A stretch of 64,000 bases of DNA, taken from the NCBI GenBank assembly GCA_963978905.1, contig OZ022256.1:33691426-33755425 (forward strand), given 5' to 3'. How positions within the stretch are numbered: the stretch's first letter is position 1; the number at the start of each line of letters is the position of its first letter. Below are positions 20,330 to 40,521 of this stretch, one piece after another. The position numbers were made by a program, and so were the translations under genes. This DNA is from Trichostrongylus colubriformis. Lineage: Eukaryota; Nematoda; Chromadorea; Rhabditida; Trichostrongylidae. The notes under the pieces are model-generated. The model worked only from the letters and a program-made list of their open reading frames with translations. It searched no databases and was not told the origin of the DNA.

Positions 20330-23045
20330 GAGTTTGGATAGCTTAGAGATAGATAGTTTTTATTCGATTATATCGATGGGTAACAAATTGCTCACTTGCT
20401 GAGCATCTAACTCCAACACATCATTGGTAGATCCATATCCAGCTTATCCATGTTTATCGTTTTTGTAAACATGCCATTACTTGGATTTTTACATAGTCTA
20501 GCGGTCGATACCCAGTGTTGCTGCCAATGGGAAATGATTGCGAGCGAATCACTTGCGTTGCTATCGTAAATATAGGTTGTATCATGATTATCAATATAGA
20601 TCGCAGTATCAAAAGAAATGCACCATTTTTTTGGAACGCTAAGCAATTCAGCGGCCGATACATCGGCCAGTGATATGAGAACATAAATAAAGTATGTTCA
20701 CTCAATGGCACTGAGCATCAAATACTTTGGCTAAAGCGGTCGTATAGTAGTGGCACGATGTGAAGGACTTCATCCCATATAATTCCTAACAGTTCCTATC
20801 AGTCACTGTAAGCCGCTATCAATTTCACTGAGGCTCCTGTACCTAACAGTACCATTGAGATCCCGTACCCTACAATACCTGCGAATGTGAACATTCCACT
20901 GCTAGCCGTGAAAGCGAACCGGACTTGGTGACAACGCTCCTAATCGAATCTTATCAACCATTATCAATTTGGATCACCCACAATTATGTCCCTAGCCCAC
21001 TATGTTAAACACCTATTAGTGTTATCGCTCCAGGATCAGTGCGAAAAGCGAAACGGATTCGACGGCTTTAGCCATTTCACCCTCCTTGTAGTATCTCATC
21101 TACCGGTACCAAATTTGGATCACTCACCATTGATGTTCCTTTTCCACCCTGCACACCTATGAATGTCAGCGCTTTTGATCGACGCGAAACGCGAAACGAA
21201 TTTGACGACATTTGCCATTGCACGCTCCTTATCGTATCTTATCAACCGTTATTAAATTGGCTCACCCACTATTGATGTCCCCGCCCCATCCCGCAAAAAA
21301 CCTAGGAGTGTCAGCGATGTATGGTCAACGCGAAAGACGAAACGGATGCGACGACTCTAGCCTCTTCATGCTCCTTATCGAGTCTAATCAACCGTTATCA
21401 GTGCGGGTCAACCACCATTAATGTCCCTGTCTCAAGACTCAGAACACCTAAGGATATTGGCGCTCTGGGATCAACCCGAAATGCGAAACGAATCTGACGA
21501 CATTTGCCTTCTCAAGCTCCTTATTAAGTCTTATCAAACATTATCAATTTGGATCACCCACCCTTAAAGTCTCTGGTCCATCCTGCTCATCACCTATGAG
21601 TTTTAGTGCTTCAGGATCAATGCGAAAAGCGTAACGGATTCGACGACTCTAGCCATTTCACGCTCCTTATCGTATCTTATCAACCGTTATCAAGTTGGCT
21701 AACCCACTATTAATGTCCCCGCTCCATTCCGCCAAACATCTATGAGTGTCATCGCTCTACGATCAGCCCGAAAGGCGAAACGACTTTGGTAACACTCGCC
21801 TTTTAAAGCTCCTTATAAGCGCGTATCAGCTGCTATCACTTGCGGTCCACCACCGCCTAGGTCCTCTTAGTACCCCCTATATCATTTGTAAAATTCAGCG
21901 TCCCAGCATTGCTGCGAAGCGAGATGTGAATTTCGTGACAGACAGACAGACGGACACACGCACACGCACAGACATACTAAGCGAATTATATAGAGTAGGA
22001 TATATAATCCGTTTGTCTGTCTGTGTGTGTCCGTCATTCTCTTTATCACGGAATTCATATCTCGCGTCGCAGTAATGTTGGGATCCTGAATTTCACAAGT
22101 GATGTAGGGGGTCGTAAAGGGGCCCTGGAAGCGGTGGACCGAAAGTGATAGCAGCTGATAAGGGCTGATACGGAACGTCTGAAGGCAAATGTCGATCCTA
22201 GGGCGTCCATACTCACATGTGTTTTGCGGAGTGGGAAGGGGACATTAATGATGGGTGACCCGCATTGATAACGGTTGATAAGATCGAATAAGGAGCGTAG
22301 AAAGGCTGAAGTCGTCGAATCCATTCCGCCTTTCGCTTGATCCTGGAGCGCTTACACTCACAGGTTTTCTGCGAAGTGCGACGGGAATATTTGTGGTGTG
22401 ATTCAGCTTGATAACGTTTGATAAGATTAGATGAAGAGCGTCGAAGGGCAAATGTCTTCTCTCTCAACAGATAGTGGAGTGTTCAAACTCATAGCTGTTA
22501 TAGGAGGTGGTACGGGGAGCTTGGTGGTGACGGACTGAATCTGAATCTGACAACGACTGCTCGGCGCTGATAGGAGCCGTTAGGAAGTGGGCTGGGTAGA
22601 ATCCAGAACTTCGCAGACTACTAATACACCGCTACAATAAAAGCGTCTGATGAACTGTGCCATCGAATGAACATATTTTGATTATGTTCTGATATCAGTT
22701 GCCGATGTATCGATCGCTGAATTGCTTAGCGTCCAAACAATGGTAGGCGTCTTCTGATACCGCGTTCTACATTTCATGATCAGGATACGATCTTTATATG
22801 TGATGATAAAGCGAATCGATGATTTCCTCATGTGGTACCAACAGCAATACTGAGTATTGATTGCTAGGCTATGTGAAATTCGAAATGGTGGTGCATCTTT
22901 ACATAACCGACAAGCATCGACAATTGGCATACGGATTTACCACTAACATGCAAGAATTAGATGCTCACTGAGTAAAAAATTAGCTCCCAGTCGGAGCAAT
23001 CGAACACAAAACCATCGATCTCTGAACTATCTGAACTACTAATAT
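20330..23045. repeat. Long inverted repeat, unequal arms (~1.65 kb and ~1.0 kb)
   Basis: The sequence folds around a palindromic centre at about 21,985-22,009 (TTATATAGAGTAGGATATATAA). Reading outward, both arms show, in the same order, GTCTGTCTGTC repeats, AATTCATATCTCGCGTCGC or its variant, tandem ~145-bp units, CTGAATTGCTTAGCGT, CGCTAGRCTATGTRAAA, and CTATCCAAACTCCC or its variant. The left arm is longer mainly because it has seven tandem units against about three on the right. The window start (1-1,093) is a third arm-like copy. No coding region is credible here. Confidence 0.88.
20890..21900. repeat. Tandem array, seven ~145-bp units
   Basis: A recurrent AACGGATTCGACGACTCTAG or AACGAATTTGACGACATTTG block is centred near 20,917, 21,054, 21,197, 21,343, 21,487, 21,631 and 21,778, giving spacings of 137-147 bp. 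Units of the CTCTAGCC kind tend to alternate with units of the CATTTGCC kind, suggesting a two-unit higher-order repeat. Each unit also carries TTATCAACCGTTATCAA and CACCCACTATTGATGTCC. Confidence 0.8.
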
Positions 23046-23912
23046 CGACCACTTTGACCAAAGGGTCTAATAATTAGTGGATGAACACATCTCATTCCTA
23101 TTCCATTCACACTGATATTCAATATCATTGTAACAAAGGTATCGACCGCCAAATCATCTGGACCTGCGAAAAGTGGTGGCCCACCTTGGGGAGCGATATG
23201 CAGCGGTAAATGAATAGATTATCCATAAACACTAGGTCTAAATGCACACCTCGCAAAAAATTGTGAGAGCTATCGCGTGTGTTACAAGATGTAGAGGCCC
23301 TGGTTTACCCACCAGTGAAGAAAAATGAATCAAAACTCGTCATAACTAAAAAAATAAAGCTCCCTGCCATCGGTCCTCGTAGGAGTATGGGAGATTGGAA
23401 ATAAGTTTTTGTTCGATGATATCGCGCAAAATGTTACAACATCACATATTCATCCCTGTTGAAGCTACCTTCGCTATTGATATCGCTGCCTTATCTTGTC
23501 TTATCGCAAGTTTCCCTCTCGTCTAAGCCGGGTGTGATTCGGCCCGGTGGGCTCAACTCTGCTCAAGTCGACCAGGCCGTGCGCGGCGGGGGTAAGCCGT
23601 GATGCTGCGAAAAGGGTGCAATCTCGCAACAGTCCAAGGGTCTGCCTGCCAAGGACCACTTTGGTTATCGCGTGATGTGCCTTCAAGCACTGAACGTTAG
23701 GCGACTAGACGTACTTCGTTATCCAGTAAAAGTAAACGGAAAACCTACTACTGGTAAACTAAGTGAAATTGCTAATAATGGCAGGCCTTTGTAGGGAGAC
23801 CAGTTCAGCAAGCGCTCAGTACTGCGCTTATCACAATGTGACGTCGATGTGAACTTCTTCGATATCGCTTGATAATTATCATGGTTTCATTCGCGCAGTA
23901 CTGTGCGATAGC
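23046..23912. other. Distal right flank of the long repeat plus unassigned sequence
   Basis: From 23,046 to about 23,200 the sequence still matches 850-960 of the window-start copy, and CGCGCAGTACTGTGCGATAG near 23,893 matches position 1,060. The stretch between is an insertion relative to that copy and contains no recognisable gene. Confidence 0.45.
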
Positions 23913-24455
23913 TTAAAGACAGTGTTAGGAATAATGTGGATGATAAGAAATCCCAAGAGGAGTTATTTAGTGAAAAATTACGGGCTTGAAAGGCCTATGC
24001 ATGGCGAAATCCTCCGCGGAAAGCGCAACTTGAGCTGTGGCGGAGGCGGCCTCGTCAGGGCAAGCCGCCTTGGTTCAAGGCAGCCCGCCTCCAGGCGACG
24101 TGATTAGTGGTTGGTCACAGTGAGGTTGGTCAAGGAAATCGGCAGGATTGAAAGTATCGCAGCGCGCTTTCTCACTTTTAGCTTGAAGCTCACCACATAA
24201 AATTAGATGCTGTCGCATTTCCGAACATCCCTTTATGTTTACGTTTTGGTAATGCCAATGGAAAACCTATGCGGACTATCCGCCTCTTGACGGAGAAGTC
24301 GTCCGCGCCTAGAACGGTGGGAAGGGGACCTATTTCTCGGGTATTTGGCTATTTCCAACGTTTTTTCTCCACCGTCCTGTTACTAGACATCTCGGCTTTC
24401 ATATTCACTACTTCTTTTACTTTTCGTCTGAATTTCCCCTAAAGCTGCCCTTAAC
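23913..24455 (+). repeat. ~540-bp dispersed repeat with GC-rich hairpin core, copy 1
   Basis: Matches 62,853-63,404 throughout at roughly 88-90% by eye. The core holds nested inverted repeats: GGAGGCGG (24,042-24,049) with CCGCCTCC (24,085-24,092), with AGGCGGC/GCCGCCT as an alternative pairing inside. A partial reverse copy lies at 59,350-59,545. There is no ORF shared by the copies, so this is a non-coding mobile or structured element. Confidence 0.8.
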
Positions 24456-27411
24456 GTGTGATATACTTCGAGATTCCTTGACACTCAGGCAGTTCGATAG
24501 AATAAGCAACCCGGAAACGGTGTCAAGCAACCGCAGCCTAGCCGTAGACAAGTGGAACTGCACAGGGAATGGCCAGGAAATTTTTCTGCTTCGTAAAGTT
24601 CGCGGATTCTGTAATTGCTTGTAGAATCCGCATATGTTTGAAGTACATGAACCCAAGGCAAATCGTTTTTCGTAGAGCACTTTTGGAAGCGTATCGCGTG
24701 TGTAAAATAGCGTGCCTCTCTTGCAGATTTGGCGAGTGAATTCAAGTATGAGTCCGATGTGGGCTACCGTATAGTTTCGATAGCATGACACGATGCGTAC
24801 ATTGCTCTCCGTTATTGTCTTTCATTTTTTATTTCGTATTTAGTTTTACAAACTATATTCGTATTATATCGCTACGTATCTATTCAGTAAAGTTTAATCA
24901 CCCAAGTTTGGGCTTGCCGATCAATGTTGATTCACCATCATCTCGAATACCGTACAAACATCACATGAGAACTTGTCCAAATGCTTTCGTATAAGTTTGA
25001 AGCTCGTCGAATCCGAAGGTCAAAGGCACCTCATTTTCCAGGGTCCTTGAATTCCAGAATTATGCCTTCAAGTCACAGCAATTGCAGTTCTGAGTGATAA
25101 GGGACGAATGTTTGAATCATGTATCAGCCAGAAAACGCATGAGGTACATACTTGTGACAATGACGTTCGTTTTCACAGTTTCCATGAACGGAACTTGTTG
25201 AACGAAGAAAAAAATCATTACCCATTAGTACACGAGAAATCTTACCAGTGAATGTTACAGAACTGATTAGAATGGTGTGTTTTTCCTCGCAGGTATTTCC
25301 ACCTATTGATGACATGGGAATGGGATCTGCACAGCCAGATGGAAACCAATAGAGTTTGGACGGAAAGGCTTATCCATCAACCATAAGCATCATGAATGTT
25401 TTGAAAGGAACCGGGTCTAAAAACCTGACAAGACCACTCAACAAACAGAGGTTCAGCTCGAAAATGGAAATCGCATAGAGGCAGTGTTCATCAAATCTAG
25501 TTCTGGATTTTGTTAACAAGTGTATTTTTAAGAACAACAACTCATTGATTGAGTTACAGCTAGTGGTCCATCCCGGAAGAGGAATACCTCGCTTCAGAAT
25601 TCATCACAGCATAAGCTTCTGAGGAATCACTGGAGAAAGATAGGGTTACATGCAAAAAAAACTGCAAGAGAAATTATCAGCGTAACCATATTCACCCTCA
25701 CGAAGCGGTCAAGGACGCAAAAGTAAGAAAGGAAGAAGTATCCAACGAAAATAGAGATAGCAACCTACAGTGGACTACTTCACATTTTGAACAGTACTTT
25801 CTTCTAGAGAACCGTGTTCACTTCAACAGTGCTACGGAGCTGGAAAAGAAACTTGGCAATGTATTCTGCTGTACCTCTTATTGTTAGTACACTAATGTCT
25901 GTAAACATCACCAAAAGCTCCGATTTCTGATCCTTCCAAGTGTAGAGTTGTAGTTGAAGGCCTCCAATATTCCGTTTCGGCCATGGTCTTGATGCTCGTA
26001 CTTGATATAACCACCAATCTCAGAACTTGAAATGTCACAACTCATCCTTCTTTGATCCTTAGTCGCATTTCGTTCTGCTCAGTTCAGTAACTTACGAGCT
26101 ACATCTAACAGCGCTCACAATTCACTCCATATCCGAGACTGCCAGAGAAAGCAGTAGAAGCGAAATTAGCATGATGTTCCGGATAGATTTGCAACATTGC
26201 CTGCATTCCACTATCCTTGGACACATTTTTATGTAGAAGCCAGGTCGAAACTTCAGTGCTCAGTTCCAGTGTGACTTAGTGAAGCATCTGAATAAAGCCA
26301 TTGTTGTCTGGTAAGTGTGCAAGGATAAATTTGAAAAATTTGCGTCAGGATAATGCTCAGGTGAATCCTATCCGCAGGGCTACCAACACTGCTGAATGGA
26401 TCTAACCTTGAAATGTGGGTTCTTCCATGAGTACCCAGCTCACACTTTATTTCCTTAAAATTTTTGAGCTGGCCATGACATGGGTCGAGACATCGAAACT
26501 TTGCTGTTGGGTCGTTCAAATCGATAGCTGCGATACGATGGGGCCTAAACATGGAGAGAGGAAAAAAAACTAACCGGCGCGCGCATGCGACGCGTGCTGG
26601 TGACGTCACAGTTACCGCACGACGTGACGGTGTGCTATGGCCAGCTCTACAAACATTGTGTGCTGTCACTTCACCAAAGTCTTGAGATAGCTGGCTGTCA
26701 TGGTACAGGTGGATCATTGAATTGCGAAGCTCGCAGCTTTTAGGCGCCCGTTCAGGCCAACCAAGCTTCCCATCCTTCAGAGGTCGCTGAATCGGTACCA
26801 GACTCGTCTTGGAGGATAAAAACACTGACTTGTAAGTAGGCTGGCCCCTGCAGGTCACTGTGTAGGGCAAGCCGCATTCAGCTGCCACCACCCACCTAGT
26901 GATTCTGAATGGAACGAGAACGATGCGCGGGATTGCTTCACACCAAAAAATTCATCCTTCATCCTGCTATCTCACTGCAGTAGAGCCTGTAGTAGTGTCA
27001 ATTTAGCTTTGATTATTCGTCATATGGCAAGTTTTCATCCTTCCTTAAGGAAATTTTCAACTTTCCTTGAATTCCATTATACTTGACACACACACGAGAA
27101 AACAATGAAAGTTGCCAATGACATTTCATTAATATGAAATTAAAGCTCCGCTCCACTGTTCTAAGAAACACAAGTCTACAGGTTGTGGTAAGCTACATAT
27201 GTATGTACATCATACTGATATTACATTCGAAATCAAGTAACAGATAAGGATGAATGAAATGCTTTGAAAACATGGCGAGCATGTACTTCAAAAGGAAACG
27301 ACCGCAAACGCTGTCGACGTTAATGCTAATATAAGAATTTATCCAGGTGCAGATAGAAAGAACCAGTGGACAAGCTAGTGCCTATAAAATAAGTGCGCAA
27401 AACTGGTCAGT
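24456..27411. other. Intergenic; one long unassigned minus-strand ORF
   Basis: This lies beyond the 3' end of the zinc-finger gene. An open minus-strand frame of 212 codons (26,891-26,253) is longer than chance would usually give. It includes FRPHRIAAIDLNDPTAKFRC but no domain I recognise, and no counterpart elsewhere in the window. Other ORFs (24,417-24,791 and 25,124-25,315, both minus) are equally unassigned. Confidence 0.3.
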
Positions 27412-35321
<7,910 letters not shown>

Positions 35322-38195
35322 GTCATTAGAATTTTAGGTGATGTTGAAATGGCCTCAGAGAATGAACATTTTATAAATTGAGCACAAAAAATAAAATTCT
35401 AACGTTTTTTTCATAGCGAACCTGAAGCATCCAGGGGTTTCAATTTAATTACTGCCTGTGGATCCCGTAGAGTACGATTGTTCACACTCACTACCAGCTC
35501 AATCGGTGCATATGGTAGTGGAATAGAGCTGCCTTAATATGTACACCTTCGCCCGTAATCATTTACTTGCAACATTTCACAAAAGTACCAAAATTAACGG
35601 GCTCCTTTGGAAACATAAGATGTCCCCATAATGGGAAGGCGGCAAAACTGTCGGCGTTGGACTGGAGAAAATTCATGTCAGGCCGTATCGGGAACATAAC
35701 TTCTGTAGTGCGAGTAGGATGCTATCGCAGAAATGAACTACTCATGAGAAGGATGTTAGGCTACAGTATGCCTTTGGGCGGGGCATGTTGAGAGAGCCGC
35801 AGCGGTGAGGACGAATTGAGGGACTGTGATCCTCTTGCTGCGAATGTTCAAGCCGATGATGATGCAATTGAGAGACTGCGATCCTCTTGCTGCCATCAGT
35901 AGGGCAGTAAAGGAATCGCTGTATCTCGACATTTTGGAGAGCATGCCCAGTACATCAAAGTCTGAGACATCTAAGGCCATCCATTCCATACACTTTCATT
36001 CAGTTTAACAGGTCTCATTATCAGTTAGCTGAAACCGTCCATCTACTTAACAATCCATTAGGTCGTGTCTTTAGCGATATTACTGCAAAAGAGGGCATTA
36101 GGGGGCATTTTGGTTTTGAATATTAAGCAAAGAAAGTGGCAAAGGAGGGTTGTATGCATCATCACCATCTGTCTGAGCATTCGCCACACTTGGTCGTCTG
36201 GATGGAAGCATCTTAGATTCTTATGAATGAAATGAGCAGAGGGTTCCCGGCAATATCAGCAGCTTGGGTATCAAAAGGCCTGGGTGAGCAGCACATCACA
36301 ACTATGTCGCTAATGAGTCACAAAACGCAAATCGGAGTAGGTCATTGAATCGCTATCAAGAAGACAAGCAGTGATAGACTCACTCTGTTTTGATCACGCA
36401 TGTTCAAATGAACAGTATGCCAGCCAAGTTTAATTAGCTCGTCCTTGCATATTCAGATTAAAATAATGGTTAGCCAATTTGATTAAGGCCGGCATGTAAT
36501 TACGCATGAAACGGCACTTAGCAATAGGTCAGCGAATGCGTGCGTATGCCTGCTAGCTCTAAATGCATGTCATGAAAGGACCACCCCCGCTAGATCTCGC
36601 AAAAATACACAAAAGGGAATTACGTATGGAACTACAAGGTATCTGAATGGGATCGGCATATTTGTATTGTTTTGATGCAAAAAAAAATACTTAAAGACTC
36701 AAATAAGGAGTATTTGTTCCATGAGCTTCAACACTACTTCATGCCATTAAACTGATTTTTATGCAACATTTCTCTGAAGAACCAACTTCACTCACGTGCA
36801 GGAAAGGTTGCACTTTTTTTGGATTTCATTTTCTTTTCAGAAAGTCTATATTAAGTCACAATTGTAATAAAATTCACTTCTACGAGTTCACTCTGGACCA
36901 TGCTTTACACAGAGCGCTCGAAACAGCAGTACTATGTGAGGCTAAGAAAGCGCCACTGTATGCAAATGCGCAGTATGCAGTTTCAATTCAGCACCACTGA
37001 CGTTCGTTGGCTGGATCCTACCGTGCTTGTCCTTGAAACGAGGTTAATATCACAGAGGCGAAACTTTCAGTGTAGTGTGCTCTCGTTGACGCTTCCCTGC
37101 CTCATATTATGCCAACGTTTGGACCGCTGGGAGCTAAGTGGTCAAATTTGAACACGTGTACTTGCGCTCGAAATATTTGTACTCGCGAAACTCAGAACAA
37201 GAGTCTGATCACCGCAGTCATCCACCCAATCTGAATATCTAACTTTTTTCGCATCCAGGAATGTCTGCAAAGTCTTAGCAATCAAATCACTCAGGGCATC
37301 CTTCCATAAGCAAGATATCTTCCCCAACTTCTCAAAACTATCGCCGTTATTAAGGTTCGTAAGACGATAATGAAACCTATTGCCCATATAGACACGACTC
37401 TACCGAAATAAGCGCAGATCTTTAAAAGTCACTGAAAAATGTACGAGAGAACTTCATTTTGTAGTATCCGGAGATCTCGGCATACTTTTTGGAAACAACT
37501 TAGGCTCCCCCGGCAACACAGTACTATCGGTGAAGAGTTTTTAAAGTATATTCAGCGCTATCACAACATTTGCAAGTATGCAGAACTCTGTTTCTACTAT
37601 ATTTCTTGCCTCTGCAAGACATATATTACCTCAGATTGAGAGCTGCCCACAGTTGTGGAGCCTCCTTGTCAAGAAATACATCCCAAATGTGGTAAAAAAT
37701 TCACCGTCTATTCACTCCCCTGCTATGGTATAGGATAACCAATAGTTTCAACGTACTGAGCTTCTCTCCACAATGATTGCTTGGAGATTTTCTCAATTCC
37801 TCTCTACAGCACATACAGTACAAGGGCAGTTATCTTTTTTCTATGTTTTCGCGTACTCCGTAAACAAGTCAGTTTGCATGCTAGCATGTACTGTAGTAAT
37901 CTCAGACCCAGAAAAGAAAAGTTCGACATTGCTGTTGTGGCTGCTTCGTTCCGTTTGGCGTCTCCCCCACTGTAAAAGAGTTTGACAATACCTCCGATCT
38001 CCCTTGCCTTGACTCGTTTCCACTGTGTCTCCTGAAAGCATAGTACTTAGATGTTCCTGCGCTTCATCAAGATAGTAACCTCCCGGGTTTGCCGGTCAGC
38101 GGACCCACACTCAAAATCCCGAATCGAACTAACTTTCTTGGCAGAGGCCGTTTTTTCGGTTAAGGCATATGAGGCAATGTTGGGCGATGGTTGAT
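35322..38195. other. Upstream of the zinc-finger gene; no gene supported
   Basis: This region would hold the promoter and any further 5' exons. An in-frame minus-strand segment at 37,387-37,142 (includes SCLWKDALSDLIAKTLQTFL) and ORFs at 35,567-35,989 on both strands are unassigned. An imperfect direct repeat GACTGTGATCCTCTTGCTGC / GACTGCGATCCTCTTGCTGC occurs at about 35,822 and 35,875. Confidence 0.3.
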
Positions 38196-38615
38196 GGAAT
38201 CGCGCACGGGGAAAGTAGTTCCTGTGTCACCCATATATTTAACTTGTATTCGCCTAGTAAAGGACGCATACAAAGTTTCATGCTAAAAAATGGAATACGG
38301 CTAATAAGCAGCTCACCAAATCTATGATGGAGGGGGCGGGGCCTCAGAGTAAATGTCCGCCTAGTCGTCTGCCGCGGTCGGAGACTATGAATGAAACTGT
38401 TAACACACCTATCTGTTCCCACTACGCGTCTCTGACCGCGGCGGATGCGGGCATTCACTTTGAGACTCCGCCCCCCTCGGCCACCACTTGGAGGAGCTGT
38501 ATTGCAGAACGATTCTCATTTTTTTTTGCGTAAAAGTTTCCATGCGGCCCTTATGATACGAGTACAGCAAAAATATTTTGGTAATGGAGAAACACATTTT
38601 TCCGTGCACGATTCC
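38196..38615. mobile_element. Complete foldback element, GGAATCG family
   Basis: A 420-bp inverted repeat with ends GGAATCGCGCACGG and, reversed, GGAATCGTGCACGGAAAAAT. The arms pair over most of their length and share blocks such as CGGAGTCTCAAAGTGAATGC / CGGGGCCTCAGAGTAAATGT. Family relatives lie at 10,354-10,505 (half), 32,025-32,266 (short) and about 61,000-61,408 (diverged, interrupted by a C-run). Non-coding. Confidence 0.85.
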
Positions 38616-40521
38616 TTTAACCATCTTTCAACCCTGTCCCATACTACACTTGTGAACCTGCTCCCTCCCCTCACTTGCTAGGGCCTGAGCTCCAAGTATC
38701 ATTGCAAAAAAAGAGCACCCTTGGCGATACATGAGCACAAATGCAGAAACACATCATAAGGATCAAGCGCAAAGTTGAGGAAAATATTCAAAAAATAGGA
38801 CCCCCTCCCTCAAAAAAAGGGGACCCGAATACGATCCCCCTCTTTCAAAAGTTCCGCTATTTCTGCGATTTCTACCCAGTGCAAGCCAATGTATCAATAA
38901 AATAAAGAGCCTGTGGTAAGACAAAAACGCTGAGACCCAACATCTGCCAAAATAAGAGAAATGAGAACCTAGCAAAACTCAGTATTTGCATTACGAAATA
39001 AGAGCGTCTAAGAGAAATAATAACCTTGCGAAATTGTAGACTTATATTCCGAAACAGAATCGTCGCCGACCATGGATGCACGTCCTCTGATGACAAAGGA
39101 GAAGGTTGATAGTCATGCAAGCTATGGGGCAGAGATAAAGAGTTAAAAACAATAGTAGAAAATCTGGAAACTGAATAGGAGCTACATATGTAATGCGCTC
39201 CACTGCGCGCCCCATCTGATCTCCTGTCGCTGTTGCGGTAGGGACGCGGCGATCAGATTGGGGGCGGAATATTTCGAATACCTGAGGCTTTACTCAGTAC
39301 TGTAAACTGTTTTAAAGATCACTTCCCTAGACCACCTTAGTTGCCACTTAATTTCCCTAATGGATGCGTATTTCACTGTATGCGTATCAAGCCAAGGAAA
39401 ATTTCGAAAAATTTCGAAGTGTTTTGTTTTGAATGGTCATAACTTCCTTCAATCTCAACCATATGGGTGCGGTCTTGTTGTCCGGGGTCCGCGAGGGTGT
39501 CGCTTTCTATATTTTCAATCAATACAGATCGGTGATGCATGATGTTGTAGAATTTCAACTTTTATGAAGGCACTTAATCAATAGTAATGTCCATAAACCG
39601 ATCCTGAATAGTACTTGGACTATACAATATCTTCGAAACGAAAGAAGTTATTTCAATGAAAGCCAGCCAAGGAAAACTTCTTTTCGTTGATGTTGCGAGA
39701 TCCTCACACGAATCTTTGAAACCAAGGATCCATAGTGTCTGTTACTCCTCCAGTACGCATGTTCTGCTCTTAGAATACCAACGATATGGTGCTTGGACTC
39801 GGCTGGCTCAAATGCAGGATTCGCTATGCATGAGGATTTCCTCTCCATTCTCAGTTAGTACCAACCTCTTCCGGTTCGCATGGTGGCTCGCTAGCACCAG
39901 ATGTATTTGAGATCGTAGTAAGATATGAAAGAAATCCATATCAGTTAATCTTTCGGTTTCAACCCGTACTGACTAGAGTATTCATCCACGGTGGTACCCG
40001 TGGATAAATGCCGCTTTCTACGGTTAATCGGTGAATTTTGGAGGTGCGTCTGTACGTGGTTCTGGTGCCAGCGGAAGACAAAGGGGTTATTGGCATTGGA
40101 TGGCTTTATTGTGGTCGCGCCACGCATAAGGTTTCCAGAATCTCTCTTATTGGTAAGCTGAGCAAAATGGGGCGTCGCTGTGGGTTCCAGCAGGTGTAGG
40201 GCCTAGCGCACCAGGGCGACGCAAAGAACGCGCAGCCAAACCAGTTACCCACAAGTATCTGCTGTTCCAGGAAGGTAAATCGACCCATTTGATTATCGCG
40301 AAATGTGCCTTTTAGGTGAATTACTTTCGGGTTCGAACACCACTTAGTCAATTTTATCATATCACCCCCTTTACACTTTGGACCCTCAGCCTGAGAAATT
40401 CTAATGATCATTGCATACCTAAACGATTACGATCCCCTTCCCAGCGGACCAACACGACGTCCCCTGTTGGACTTCCTCGACAAGGGCTTGACCCTGCAAC
40501 AGACCCACTTTACCGATTATA
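38616..40521. other. No gene recognised
   Basis: Unassigned sequence. ATTATCGCGAAATGTGCCTT near 40,295 resembles GTTATCGCGTGATGTGCCTT near 23,665, hinting at a further dispersed repeat. Confidence 0.3.

Noticed and set aside
20890..21900. CRISPR-like array
   Set aside because: The ~145-bp units repeat over their whole length with no short repeat and variable spacer organisation, and the sequence is eukaryotic.
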